This document shows, in pieces, positions 22,561 through 30,903 of a stretch of 50,999 bases of DNA (positions are counted from its first letter, which is position 1; each line of letters starts with the position of its first letter). The position numbers and the translations under genes were made by a program. Location of the stretch: positions 1 to 50,999 of the forward strand of contig JAFCGI010000008.1 in the NCBI GenBank assembly GCA_017608235.1, written 5' to 3'. The DNA comes from Candidatus Pacearchaeota archaeon. GTDB lineage: Archaea > Nanobdellota > Nanobdellia > UBA10117 > JAFCGI01. The notes below the pieces were generated by a model that saw only the letters and a program-made list of their open reading frames with translations, was not told the DNA's origin and searched no databases.

Positions 22561-23130
22561 TTAATAACTTATTTTTTTAGTAATCGGATTATATTTATAA
22601 TGTTCTACTATTTTTATTCCGTATGATTTGAAATGAAATAATACTTTCATTTTTTTAAGGTTTACTCCTTGAATTTTAAGCCTATAAATTGCTGCTTTAA
22701 GATTTCCTGTTTTTGAGGTAATATACATGGCACTATTATCCGTGAGAACTTTTAGATATCCTCTTCGGATATTCATTACTCCTGCAACAATAACCTTTTC
22801 TCCCGCAACAAGGCTAGAATGATCAAACCTTAAAGGGCTTCTTTTCTTAGAAAGGTAAATTTGGCCATCCTTACTGTAGACAAACATAGCTATACCATTT
22901 GGAAGATTTCGAGTATCAAAAAGATTTCCATTGGAATCTAAAATTAGGCCTTGTTTACTTATTTTGATTTCATATTTTTTACGTTCTTTTTTAGAAAGAT
23001 AAATAGTTTTATTAAAATTCTGCTCACCCTCAAAATCTGAATCTAATTTGATTAAGTCGCATTGTCCTGCGTACATCTGGGATGATGCAAGGCTTACTAT
23101 TATTAATAGAATTCTATTTAGATTTTTCAT
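22561..23130 (-). CDS. Exported hypothetical protein
   Basis: A 189-residue protein. MKNLNRILLIIVSLASSQMYAG is a signal peptide with cleavage likely after MYA. The mature part is beta-rich, with paired stretches (KKYEIKISKQGLILDSNGNLF, KVIVAGVMNIRRGYLKVLTDN) suggesting a periplasmic beta-fold. Ribosome site AGGAG. The next upstream gene is also exported, so the two may act in the same compartment. No family recognised. Confidence 0.65.
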   Translation of the reverse strand: MKNLNRILLIIVSLASSQMYAGQCDLIKLDSDFEGEQNFNKTIYLSKKERKKYEIKISKQGLILDSNGNLFDTRNLPNGIAMFVYSKDGQIYLSKKRSPLRFDHSSLVAGEKVIVAGVMNIRRGYLKVLTDNSAMYITSKTGNLKAAIYRLKIQGVNLKKMKVLFHFKSYGIKIVEHYKYNPITKKISY

Positions 23131-23167
23131 GAGTTACTCCTATTATAGCATTTTTTACTACACATAG

Positions 23168-23794
23168 CTAGTTTCGATGAATGTATACTCGAGGCATGCC
23201 CCCCGAGCTAGAACCTCGTTTTATAGCTCGATTTATCTCAGATTCTGAAGGATTAGTAAGATGTATTCCTTGGTATCTTCTGCTATTCGTAGAATAAATG
23301 CTTACTCCTTTTACAGATCGAATAAAGGTTCTGTATTTTTTGTTCTTTTTTAAGATTGATACTGTCTTTTGAATAGTCTGGTAATGTTGGTGTTGATGTA
23401 CTGTGACGTGATTAGTGTTGTGGATTATGGGACCTCTATTCAGCTTTACAGGATTAGATGCAATCTCTCTATTTTTATTAGCAATATAGAAATAGAACAG
23501 TCGATGGCAGATGAAACCATCTTTATTCTTAGTACAGGATGTCCTTTGTGGGTCTACATTTACAATTTTATTGGAGCAAGCGGTGTGTTCGTTACAAATA
23601 TTATCAAATTCTTTACGAGCATTTGCATAAGCATCTAAACGTGCCAGATTTTCATCTTTACCATAACCAATTCCACAAGATTGGAGTATAGTTCCTTTCT
23701 GCATCCACGAGGATGCCACTTCTTCACAGTACCACCCCGATGCGAATACTAGTGTATACGGGATGAAAGTCAAGAGTACTATTATTACTTTCAT
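23168..23794 (-). CDS. Exported cysteine-containing protein
   Basis: A 208-residue protein. The N-terminus MKVIIVLLTFIPYTLVFASG is a signal peptide. The mature region begins WYCEEVASSWMQKGTILQSCGIGYGK, then ARLDAYANARKEFDNIC, a pattern I associate with uncharacterised periplasmic or lipoprotein families (LPP20-like). Six Cys lie in the first 90 residues. A His-rich stretch (NHVTVHQHQHYQ) could bind metal. The C-terminus is Ser/Gly/Arg-rich. Role unknown. Confidence 0.6.
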   Translation of the reverse strand: MKVIIVLLTFIPYTLVFASGWYCEEVASSWMQKGTILQSCGIGYGKDENLARLDAYANARKEFDNICNEHTACSNKIVNVDPQRTSCTKNKDGFICHRLFYFYIANKNREIASNPVKLNRGPIIHNTNHVTVHQHQHYQTIQKTVSILKKNKKYRTFIRSVKGVSIYSTNSRRYQGIHLTNPSESEINRAIKRGSSSGGMPRVYIHRN

Positions 23795-23840
23795 ATGGAA
23801 CCTCTTTTTTAATTAGTTAATATGGCATCAAGGTATGACC

Positions 23841-23855
23841 TTGCGGGACAGGGAA
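23841..23855 (-). promoter_or_regulatory. Conserved TTCCCTGTCCCGCAA element, copy 1
   Basis: On the minus strand TTCCCTGTCCCGCAA lies in the gap upstream of the exported protein gene at 23794. It is directly followed by CAAGGT-CAT-ACCTTG, a 6-bp hairpin (23829-23843). Nearly the same sequence occurs at 31604, 34229 and 46711, always on this strand. Possibly a promoter or regulator site. Confidence 0.5.
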
Positions 23856-23864
23856 AATTTCATT

Positions 23865-24056
23865 TTAACGGTTTTTGTTATTCTCTTTGTAAACTAGGGA
23901 ACGTGTACTCTCCTCTGTTATTTCTTTAAAATCTGTTTCTTCTTTTCTTTCTTTACGAGCTTGTTGTAAAGTGCGATATAGCTCAAAGAATAAAGCTAGC
24001 AATACAGCTCCAAAAAAATATTTTCCATAAATTGAAAACCATAATATGATAACCAT
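23865..24056 (-). CDS. Small single-pass membrane protein
   Basis: A 63-residue protein. Residues about 2-26 are hydrophobic (VIILWFSIYGKYFFGAVLLALFFELY) and the rest is charged (QQARKERKEETDFKEITEES). The C-terminal part would lie in the cytoplasm. AGGAGAG precedes the ATG. Function unknown. Confidence 0.6.
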   Translation of the reverse strand: MVIILWFSIYGKYFFGAVLLALFFELYRTLQQARKERKEETDFKEITEESTRSLVYKENNKNR

Positions 24057-24065
24057 AATTCTCTC

Positions 24066-24794
24066 CTAAATACTAACAGGTTCTAGAATAACCGTGCTAG
24101 GTATGTTATAAATAGTTAAATTAGAATCATTCATCATTATTTGAAAGAAGCTATTGATAACTTCTTTAGTTATTTTTTCTTTCTTATACTTCATTATTTT
24201 TCTTAAATTATCTTCGTTAAAAGCATCGTGTTTGTTATATAAAGATTTTAAACTTTGTAATGCGTCCGCAGCTTTCACTACTATTATCTCATCTTTTAAT
24301 TTGATTAGAAAAGTTTTAATTTTAGATTTTCGAAATTTAATAGGGCAAAATAAGTCATGATGAAGTATTTCCTGTATTTCTTTTATGTTTCCTTTAAAAA
24401 AAACAAGATTGTTATCATACTCATATATCATTGCATTAAGTCTGGTGTTGTTTTTTATTTCAGTAAGAAGATCACTACAACTTACTTTAAGACAATCGTC
24501 CCCAACCAAAGTAATTAAACCAAATCTATCTTTAAATTTTTCAAGGTCAATTAGAACATTGTTAGGTATGTCCAACTGAGTATTGTTTTTTAACAATTGA
24601 ATAAAATCTACGTTTTCAACGATATTCATTCCATCCCAAAAAGATTCTGGAGTAATTTTATAAGAATCCACATGTTCTACATTGGCTTCTATTTCGCAGT
24701 AACATCGGAGTATTCCGAATAGATGCTTAATATAGTGTGGGTTACTAACTTCTGCCATTATCATAAAGTTAGGTAGAATTGTTAATGCTTTCAT
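24066..24794 (-). CDS. Stand-alone relative of the XPB N-terminal domain
   Basis: About 242 residues; the start is ATG 24794 with GGAGG 6 bases away. It has no helicase motifs. Its first 120 residues run parallel to the N-terminus of the XPB-type helicase upstream: YKITPESFWDG against YEITALSIWNA, LDIPNNVLIDLEKFKDRFGLITL against YPVPSSVAEHINKWFNTYGIVDL. That domain (XPB/Ssl2 N-terminal, helicase_C_3-like) senses damage or holds partners. The rest is weakly similar or novel. I infer a paralogue or fragment retained as a partner of the helicase. Confidence 0.6.
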   Translation of the reverse strand: MKALTILPNFMIMAEVSNPHYIKHLFGILRCYCEIEANVEHVDSYKITPESFWDGMNIVENVDFIQLLKNNTQLDIPNNVLIDLEKFKDRFGLITLVGDDCLKVSCSDLLTEIKNNTRLNAMIYEYDNNLVFFKGNIKEIQEILHHDLFCPIKFRKSKIKTFLIKLKDEIIVVKAADALQSLKSLYNKHDAFNEDNLRKIMKYKKEKITKEVINSFFQIMMNDSNLTIYNIPSTVILEPVSI

Positions 24795-24853
24795 CACAAA
24801 CCTCCACTGTTTAAGCGAACTTTTTTAAAGTATTAAAAGAGATGTCTCATTTA

Positions 24854-26494
24854 TTAAATGGCCATTTCTTGAATTTCATAGTTATATCCTTCATCCGTAA
24901 GAAATCTTTGCCTGTTAAAGTTTTGAATTTCTTCAGAAGTGTCCTTACTAACTAACGTATAAAAATAAGCAGGTTTCTCTTTAGGACGAGTTGCTCGTCC
25001 GACCCTCTGAGCTTCCTCACTTCTAGAACCGCCTAGAAAACTAACTTGAATAACAATAGCAATACCTGGAATATCTAATGCAGCATTAGCAATACTAGAT
25101 GCTACCAATTCGTTAAGGCTGCCTTCTTTCATTTTATTATAATAGTATTCTCTTTCTTTACAGGAGTGTTTTCCGTGTACTACAGGTATCTCTAATTGTT
25201 TGGCTATCATTTCTAGCTGTTCTGTAAATTGACCAATAATTAAAATCTTATCACCTTTATGTTTAGCTATTATCTGACGAACAGCATTTAATTTGTTAGG
25301 GGACATAACCGCTATCTTTAATTTATCTTGGTAATTATTAGATTCAAGATATTTTTTATGATCTTCCTCAGTTAAAGGAACTCTAACTTCTTTAAGAATA
25401 ACTTTAGCAATATAATTTTGAGCTTCTAAATCTTTCCAAGGTTTGTCATATCTTTTTGGCCCGATTAAAGTAAAGATGTCTTTTTCTTTTCCGTCTTCTC
25501 TAACAAATGTGGCCGTAAGAGCTAATCTTTTTACGGCTTGAAAAGAAGATACTATCCGAAACATGTTGGCAGGCATTAGGTGAACCTCATCGAGAATTAG
25601 AGCACCCCAGTTTTGTTTGATAAATTTATTAAAATGTATAAATTCTTTTTTGTATCGATAAGCTAACATGTGATAAGTGCATACTGTGACCTGTGCAAAA
25701 ACTTTATTATTTGAATCATAGCAAGAAACTTGATTCTCCGTTAAATCAGTAAATTCAAGAAAAGATTTTTTCCACTGTTTAACACTGACTTCTGAGTTAG
25801 TGACTATAAGGGTGGTAGTTTGACATAACTCTGCAAATCTTAATCCTATTATTGTTTTTCCAGACCCACAGGGTAGAACAACCACTCCGTTGCCCGCAGC
25901 ATAAACCGCTTGACTTGAGTCTTCTTGATAATTTCTTATCACTATGTCTTGTTCGGTAACGAGGTGTTTCTTTCTAATTTTTAATGTAAGGGGTTCTCCA
26001 GAGGTATAGCCAATCTTATCCCGAACAGATATATTGTTTTTCATAAGAACTGATTTTATTTCTCCACGATGATTGAATTGAATAAGAAAACCACTAGTTA
26101 TTTCTTCACAAAGTATTTTGGCAGTTACTGCATTTTCTTTTAATTCAACTCTTATCTTAGGATTCGTTATTCTTAAAAGGAAGTGGGAGTCACTGTAGTT
26201 TTCAAGGTCAACTATTCCATAGGTGTTAAACCACTTATTTATATGTTCTGCTACACTTGAAGGTACAGGGTATTTACTATTTTCATTAAGAATTTTAAAA
26301 ATGAATTCTCGATCAATTCCAATAGCGATAGCATTCCAAATGGATAATGCTGTGATTTCGTAAATGTAAATAGTATCTGGGGATTGTTTTACCTCAGAAA
26401 ATTTTATTAATTCATCTTTGACGGCATAGAACATGGGGTCAGAGGTTTGTAACAAAATAGTGTTATCGCTTTGGATTATTAGTGATCTTTGCAT
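24854..26494 (-). CDS. XPB/Rad25-type SF2 DNA helicase
   Basis: A 546-residue SF2 helicase. The N-terminal domain (about 1-110) carries YEITALSIWNA; the helicase core has Walker A LPCGSGKT near 207-214, DEVH at 302-305, LTATF at 326-330 followed by the XPB-specific VREDG (RED motif), then IGPKRYDKPWKDLEAQNYIA, and motif VI QRVGRATRPK near 496. This is the XPB/ERCC3 branch, present in some bacteria and archaea, which unwinds or translocates on DNA in repair and transcription. In phages, relatives such as UvsW act in recombination. GGAGG lies just before the ATG. Confidence 0.88.
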   Translation of the reverse strand: MQRSLIIQSDNTILLQTSDPMFYAVKDELIKFSEVKQSPDTIYIYEITALSIWNAIAIGIDREFIFKILNENSKYPVPSSVAEHINKWFNTYGIVDLENYSDSHFLLRITNPKIRVELKENAVTAKILCEEITSGFLIQFNHRGEIKSVLMKNNISVRDKIGYTSGEPLTLKIRKKHLVTEQDIVIRNYQEDSSQAVYAAGNGVVVLPCGSGKTIIGLRFAELCQTTTLIVTNSEVSVKQWKKSFLEFTDLTENQVSCYDSNNKVFAQVTVCTYHMLAYRYKKEFIHFNKFIKQNWGALILDEVHLMPANMFRIVSSFQAVKRLALTATFVREDGKEKDIFTLIGPKRYDKPWKDLEAQNYIAKVILKEVRVPLTEEDHKKYLESNNYQDKLKIAVMSPNKLNAVRQIIAKHKGDKILIIGQFTEQLEMIAKQLEIPVVHGKHSCKEREYYYNKMKEGSLNELVASSIANAALDIPGIAIVIQVSFLGGSRSEEAQRVGRATRPKEKPAYFYTLVSKDTSEEIQNFNRQRFLTDEGYNYEIQEMAI

Positions 26495-26496
26495 AG

Positions 26497-26841
26497 CTAC
26501 CTCCTTCGTTTTATTTTCCCTTTAAAAATTAATTCATCGGAATTAAGCTGACTTTGTTCAAATTCAATATCATATCTTTCATTAATTTCTTCCCAGTACT
26601 CGTCGTGGGTTTTGTCCTCCGAATCTAGTACCTCTACAATTTGCTCTGTTTCATTTAATGTTGTTATTTTTAGTTCTATTTTTTCTTCAAGAGTGAAAGT
26701 GTCGCAGTTACATCTATAGTATAAAAAAAGTCTGATTATATTAACAACTGTCCAGAAGATAACATGGCATAGCCACAACACAAAGAAAACAACGATAGCT
26801 TGAAGAACTACTGAAATAATAAATGTCATCATATATATCAT
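26497..26841 (-). CDS. Membrane protein, hypothetical
   Basis: A 114-residue protein. The N-terminus (MTFIISVVLQAIVVFFVLWLCHVIFWTVVNIIRLFLYY) spans the membrane once or twice, followed by CNC and an acidic cytoplasmic part (EEKIELKITTLNETEQIVEV, DEYWEEINERYDIEFEQ). AGGAGA lies 7 bases before the ATG. It sits directly downstream of the 37-residue membrane gene. Function unknown. Confidence 0.65.
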   Translation of the reverse strand: MIYMMTFIISVVLQAIVVFFVLWLCHVIFWTVVNIIRLFLYYRCNCDTFTLEEKIELKITTLNETEQIVEVLDSEDKTHDEYWEEINERYDIEFEQSQLNSDELIFKGKIKRRR

Positions 26842-26854
26842 CTCAAATCTCCTT

Positions 26855-26968
26855 TTACTTTTTTCTTTTTAGAATACTCTTTTTAATATAAAAAAAGATA
26901 TAGGATACTCCTATAGCTATAGGAAATAAAATACAAAAAGTTGCAACACTTGCCCCAACATCTATCAT
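26855..26968 (-). CDS. Short single-pass membrane protein, 37 residues
   Basis: A short open frame: MIDVGASVATFCILFPIAIG, then VSYIFFYIKKSILKRKK. A hydrophobic helix of about 20 residues is followed by a Lys-rich end, the layout of a small membrane protein with the C-terminus inside. AAGGAGA lies 7 bases before the ATG, which overlaps the previous stop as ATGA. This and its place in a co-directional operon support a real gene. Function unknown. Confidence 0.6.
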   Translation of the reverse strand: MIDVGASVATFCILFPIAIGVSYIFFYIKKSILKRKK

Positions 26969-27384
26969 GATACTCTCCTTTTAGGATCAGAAAATTGTTT
27001 ATAGATTTCGTTTGCTTGTTCCAAGTCAGTTTGTCCTGATCGGTGCGCATCTAATAAAACAAACTTATTTACTATTGTTTGATAGTTTATGAATAATGAT
27101 TTAAGATAGAAATCACTTAAGTTACCTTCACTGATTTCTTTTAAAGCTTTTGAAGCACCCATGTTAATAAAACCTCCACCATATTGATTTTCAAAGTCTT
27201 CTAGAAAACGAAAAAGAATTCCGCTAGTCTCTACGAGAGCTTCATCGAAATTTTCCATAGTTTCATTGTTGGTGAGTATTCTTTCACCACTAAGTATTTC
27301 AATACGATGCATAATTATTTCGCATATTTTTAAAAGTAAACTTATTCCATTCTCAGTATCTTGACTTACATTTATATCGGTCAT
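26965..27384 (-). CDS. Hypothetical helical protein
   Basis: A 139-residue protein that looks wholly alpha-helical: ENGISLLLKICEIIMHRIEIL, FDEALVETSGILFRFLEDF, LSDFYLKSLFINYQTIVNKFVLL. A Gly-rich loop (NQYGGGFINMGASKAL) breaks the middle. AGGAG precedes the ATG. It sits in a run of small genes between the helicase and the ClpB-like ATPase. No family recognised. Confidence 0.6.
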   Translation of the reverse strand: MTDINVSQDTENGISLLLKICEIIMHRIEILSGERILTNNETMENFDEALVETSGILFRFLEDFENQYGGGFINMGASKALKEISEGNLSDFYLKSLFINYQTIVNKFVLLDAHRSGQTDLEQANEIYKQFSDPKRRVS

Positions 27385-27394
27385 GATTCATCTC

Positions 27395-27736
27395 CTAAAC
27401 CATATCGCTTGATATGGCCAATAAGCGTTCTTCATTAATTACTTGATCAAGCTCAAATAGATCCGCTGTTAGCGTAGATCCTTTTGATCTTAAATAACAA
27501 AGTAGTCTGTTTAAATTGTCTCGGCAGCAATCATCATCGTCATCTAAATCTAAAATAAAATCTATGCTATTAAGACTTATGAATTGATTTAATTCAGGAT
27601 AATCCTCCTTTTTCGCTTCAAAAATATTGTTTGTAGCTTTGTATACTAATTCCGCATAATCTCTTGCGGTTAAAATAGAGACTCCTAAGTCTTCATCTTT
27701 TATCACACACATGTACGCTTTAACTTGAAAACTCAC
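27395..27736 (-). CDS. Hypothetical acidic protein with internal SIDFIL motif
   Basis: The start is GTG 27736, with AAGGAGG 7 bases upstream lying within the last codons of the preceding gene. The 113-residue product is acidic. Its middle reads SLNSIDFILDLDDDDDCC, matching the tail pattern but placed internally before an Asp run. Function unknown; the Asp cluster could bind metal. Confidence 0.6.
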   Translation of the reverse strand: MSFQVKAYMCVIKDEDLGVSILTARDYAELVYKATNNIFEAKKEDYPELNQFISLNSIDFILDLDDDDDCCRDNLNRLLCYLRSKGSTLTADLFELDQVINEERLLAISSDMV

Positions 27737-27737
27737 T

Positions 27738-27974
27738 TTAATCCTCCTTGATGTATTTGATTGCTTGCGAAGGCTTCCTTAAATCATATGGGATTTGTAA
27801 AAAGTCTAAGACTTCTATTAGATACTCATCTATAATTAATAGCTCATGTGTTTCAAAAGAATAGATAAAAGGTATCTTATAATTTCCTTTACCTAAATGA
27901 TCTATTACTTTATGACAATGATTCCATCCCATCTTTGCTTTAGGGTGTGTTAAAAATTCAATTGTATTTATCAT
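27738..27974 (-). CDS. Small hypothetical protein
   Basis: The start is ATG 27974, with TTGGAG upstream; a TTG start inside that site is less likely. The 78-residue product ends QAIKYIKED, and the last codons (AAGGAGGATTAA) hold the ribosome site of the next gene, as in the ANK family. Visible are NHCHKVIDHLGKGNYKIPF and ELLIIDEYLIEVLDFLQIPY. No family recognised. Confidence 0.6.
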   Translation of the reverse strand: MINTIEFLTHPKAKMGWNHCHKVIDHLGKGNYKIPFIYSFETHELLIIDEYLIEVLDFLQIPYDLRKPSQAIKYIKED

Positions 27975-28000
27975 TATGTACTCCAAAGAGATAGGATGTT

Positions 28001-29779
28001 TTAAGCTGTCCTATCTAAGACATCAGTTAAACTTAGAATTAAAGCAGAACCATCCAAAGAATCATCTTCTAAGATTCTTTTAGAAATAAAAGCCTTTAAA
28101 TTGTTTTTAATAAATCTTTTTATGGGTCTAGCTCCTTCTTCTTTATTCTTATAAGCTTCATCAATTAGAAAGTTAAATAAGTCATCTTTAACTGCTAACG
28201 CAATGTTGTTTGATTCTTTAAGAGTGTCGCTTAAAGCAGAAAGTTGTTTAACCACAATTTTTCTGAAGGTTTCTTTATCAAGAGAATTAAAAGTAACTAT
28301 AGAAGAAAGTCTATTTAAAAACTCTGTTTTAAAAAAATCTTTTAAGTCATCTTTCCTTAAATTAGAAGTCATTATAATGATAGTGTTTTTAAAGTCTATA
28401 GTTCGGCCCTTGTTATCCGTAAGACGGCCATCATCCAAAACTTGTAAAAAAATGTCCCAAACATCAGGGTGTGCTTTTTCAACTTCATCTAAAAGAATAA
28501 TAGAATAAGGCTTTCTTTTTACGGCTTCGGTTAGCTGTCCACCGTCGTCGTATCCTACATATCCCGCAGGGGAGCCTATAAGCTTTGATACCGCATGTTT
28601 TTCTTGATACTCACTCATGTCTAATCTAATCATCTTATCCTCATGATTAAATAAAAATTCAGCAAGAGTTTTAGCAACCTCTGTTTTACCTACACCTGTG
28701 GAACCCAAGAACAAAAAAGAAGTTGTATCAGGATCCAGCCCTACCCGAGCAGTTCGGATACTATTCGCTATAACTTTTAAAACCTGATCTTGTCCCATCA
28801 CTCTTTTTCTAAGATAGTCTTCTATATGAAGTAACTTTTCTTTTTCACTTTGATTTAGATTAGTTACGGGTATTCCTGTTTTATCAGATATTATCTCGAG
28901 TATGTCATCTTTGAGAAGTATTGAAGATGGTTCAGCCATTTTTGGGAGTATTCCATATTTTAACTGGGATACCTTTTCCCAATTAGATTCTGACTGATAT
29001 TTCTCAATTTGAGAATAGATTCTTTTAATTTTGTTATTAATTAAACACTTTTTACTACAAGCTTCATCCAATATATCTAAATCCTTATCTGGATGCTGTT
29101 TTCCTGTTAGATATTTGGTAGAATAAGTAACTATAGCTTCTAGTGTTTCCTGTTTAATTGAGATTTGATGATGTTCCTCATATTTTACTTTTAATCCTTT
29201 TAATATAGCTAATGTTTCCAATTTGGAGGGTTCATCAATAAGAACTTTGCTAAATCTTCTTTCTAAAGCTGAGTCCTTTTCAAAATATAATTTATATTCT
29301 TCAAGAGTAGTAGCCCCAATACAGGTAATGCTTCCATCCGTTAATAATGGTTTCATAATATTAGCTACATCAAGACTTCCTGTTGTTTGTCCTGCACCAA
29401 TTATGTTGTGAATTTCATCTATAAAAAGAATATCTCCAGCTTGAGCTATGTCATCTAGGGTATGTTTAATAGCTCCAAGTTGTTTACTTAAAACAGATAG
29501 GTCTAATGATCTGATTTTCTTATTATTAATTTTTTGGGGAATGTTGCCAGATTTAATCCGTCTAACTAATTCTTGTATCACTGCTGTTTTCCCAACACCT
29601 GGTTCTCCTACTAAAATAGGATTGGCCTTATTTTTTCGACATAGAATTTCTATGATTCTATCTACTTCCTTATCTCTTCCTATTACAGGATCATACGTCT
29701 TAGCAGTCATGTCTAAGGTACACAGGTTAAGAAAATCATTTTTAGAAGATAATGGCTTGGATTGTTTATCTGTTATCAT
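28001..29779 (-). CDS. ClpB-like AAA+ unfoldase without N-domain and with a reduced middle domain
   Basis: A 592-residue double-AAA+ protein. AAA1 has Walker A GEPGVGKT (58-65) and Walker B FIDEIHN (119-125); AAA2 has GSTGVGKT (359-366) and LLDEVEKAHPD (429-439), with GYVGYDDGGQL as the pore loop. The linker WEKVSQLKYGILPKM and the end EEGARPIKRFIKNNL resemble ClpB. The usual Clp_N domain is absent and the coiled middle domain is cut to about 30 residues, so DnaK cooperation is doubtful. No IGL/IGF loop for ClpP is seen. Likely a stripped unfoldase or remodeller used by the virus. AGGAG precedes the ATG. Confidence 0.85.
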   Translation of the reverse strand: MITDKQSKPLSSKNDFLNLCTLDMTAKTYDPVIGRDKEVDRIIEILCRKNKANPILVGEPGVGKTAVIQELVRRIKSGNIPQKINNKKIRSLDLSVLSKQLGAIKHTLDDIAQAGDILFIDEIHNIIGAGQTTGSLDVANIMKPLLTDGSITCIGATTLEEYKLYFEKDSALERRFSKVLIDEPSKLETLAILKGLKVKYEEHHQISIKQETLEAIVTYSTKYLTGKQHPDKDLDILDEACSKKCLINNKIKRIYSQIEKYQSESNWEKVSQLKYGILPKMAEPSSILLKDDILEIISDKTGIPVTNLNQSEKEKLLHIEDYLRKRVMGQDQVLKVIANSIRTARVGLDPDTTSFLFLGSTGVGKTEVAKTLAEFLFNHEDKMIRLDMSEYQEKHAVSKLIGSPAGYVGYDDGGQLTEAVKRKPYSIILLDEVEKAHPDVWDIFLQVLDDGRLTDNKGRTIDFKNTIIIMTSNLRKDDLKDFFKTEFLNRLSSIVTFNSLDKETFRKIVVKQLSALSDTLKESNNIALAVKDDLFNFLIDEAYKNKEEGARPIKRFIKNNLKAFISKRILEDDSLDGSALILSLTDVLDRTA

Positions 29780-29986
29780 AACTATCTCCTATTTTTTAGT
29801 TGTAAAAAAAGTTTTGTTTTAAGATACTAATTTTTTTAAATATTTGTTTAGAAAACTAAGGCAGAACCGATTTTGTTTTTGGAAATGATTTCAATCGTTT
29901 TGTATATCCATTTTCAAATATCCTGTTTCTTTTGTTAAAAGAATTTTCTATTAATTTCTACAATTAATGTTTCAGGAGATTAATTT

Positions 29987-30307
29987 ATGGATAAAAATAG
30001 AATTGTTGATTTAGTAGTAATAAAATTGGCTTCAAAAACTTTAGGTAAAGAAATTATTATTGAGTTTCAAAAGATTATTCCTAGACTTGAAAAGTTAAAG
30101 CCTCAAAATATTTTGTATTTTATTAAAGATTTTCAAAAAAAATATAGATTGAATGATGCAAAAGTATCCATTCTTATAGAAAAATTAATTAAGATTTATA
30201 AGTTTCATCAAATAAGTAAAGAGCATTTAAAAGAATTTCAAAAAATAACTCAAGATTCTAAACTTAAGCAGTATTTAAAACATCTTGATCTTTCTTTGAA
30301 AAATTAG
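29987..30307 (+). CDS. Hypothetical helical protein (lone + strand gene)
   Basis: A 106-residue Lys- and Ile-rich protein that looks wholly helical: RIVDLVVIKLASKTLGKEIII, LKPQNILYFIKDFQKKYRL, KVSILIEKLIKIYKFHQI. CAGGAGA precedes the ATG by 8 bases. It is divergent from the ClpB-like gene across a 207-base gap and convergent with the next gene, whose stop overlaps its own by 4 bases. Function unknown. Confidence 0.6.
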   Translation: MDKNRIVDLVVIKLASKTLGKEIIIEFQKIIPRLEKLKPQNILYFIKDFQKKYRLNDAKVSILIEKLIKIYKFHQISKEHLKEFQKITQDSKLKQYLKHLDLSLKN

Positions 30308-30681
30308 GATGTTGTCTTAGTCTTTAAATAGGTTTTAGTTAAATCTTTATAAAACTTAAGAGTATGTTTATCTAATTTAGGATCTTTGAATATTACTTCG
30401 TATTCTAGTGACCAACTGTGTCTTATGCAATTTTCCAGAGAAATTAAATCGGACATGGTTAATTCTTTTGGGGATGCTAATTCATCTAAAAGTCTATCTA
30501 GTAAAAATTTTATTAAAGTTATATTACCTAAATGAATATTTTTATCTAAACTCAAAGTGTCAACACTAGCTAACATTAGGTGGCAATAACTCTTTTCTTT
30601 GTCAAAAGAAAGTAATCTCTTTGCAAAAGTTATCTCCTTTAACATCAGTGTGAGAGTTGTGATGGTGTCATTATATATCAT
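30304..30681 (-). CDS. Hypothetical protein, 125 residues
   Basis: A mainly helical protein (TLTLMLKEITFAKRLLSFDK, ITLIKFLLDRLLDELASPKE) with an acidic/basic C-terminus (DLTKTYLKTKTTS). CGGAGA lies 5 bases before the ATG. It sits downstream of a perfect 14-bp inverted repeat (30704-30742). No family recognised. Confidence 0.6.
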   Translation of the reverse strand: MIYNDTITTLTLMLKEITFAKRLLSFDKEKSYCHLMLASVDTLSLDKNIHLGNITLIKFLLDRLLDELASPKELTMSDLISLENCIRHSWSLEYEVIFKDPKLDKHTLKFYKDLTKTYLKTKTTS

Positions 30682-30703
30682 AGAAATCTCCGGATAATTT
30701 GTA

Positions 30704-30742
30704 ATATTCGGATTGAGCTAAGATTGAACTCAATCCGAATAT
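30704..30742. promoter_or_regulatory. Perfect 14-bp inverted repeat with 11-base loop
   Basis: ATATTCGGATTGAG (30704-30717) and CTCAATCCGAATAT (30729-30742) are perfectly complementary. The site lies in the 222-base gap between two minus-strand genes. No T-run follows on the minus strand; on the plus strand only GTTTCTTT follows. It may be an operator or an RNA processing hairpin; a terminator is less likely. Confidence 0.6.
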
Positions 30743-30903
30743 GTTTCTTTGAGATTGTTTTTATGTTACTCAAAATTGAAACTTCATGCCATCTTTAGAA
30801 GTTTCCCTTAGTACAGTGCCAAAAAAATGAAAAAGTACGATAGATTTATTAACTTTTTTTAATATTTGAGTTATTTTAGATAGTTGGGACTGTCAATTCT
30901 GTT

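Noticed and set aside
30718-30760. Rho-independent terminator at the 14-bp inverted repeat
   Set aside because: No T-run follows on the minus strand, and only a weak one on the plus strand; kept as a regulatory hairpin instead.
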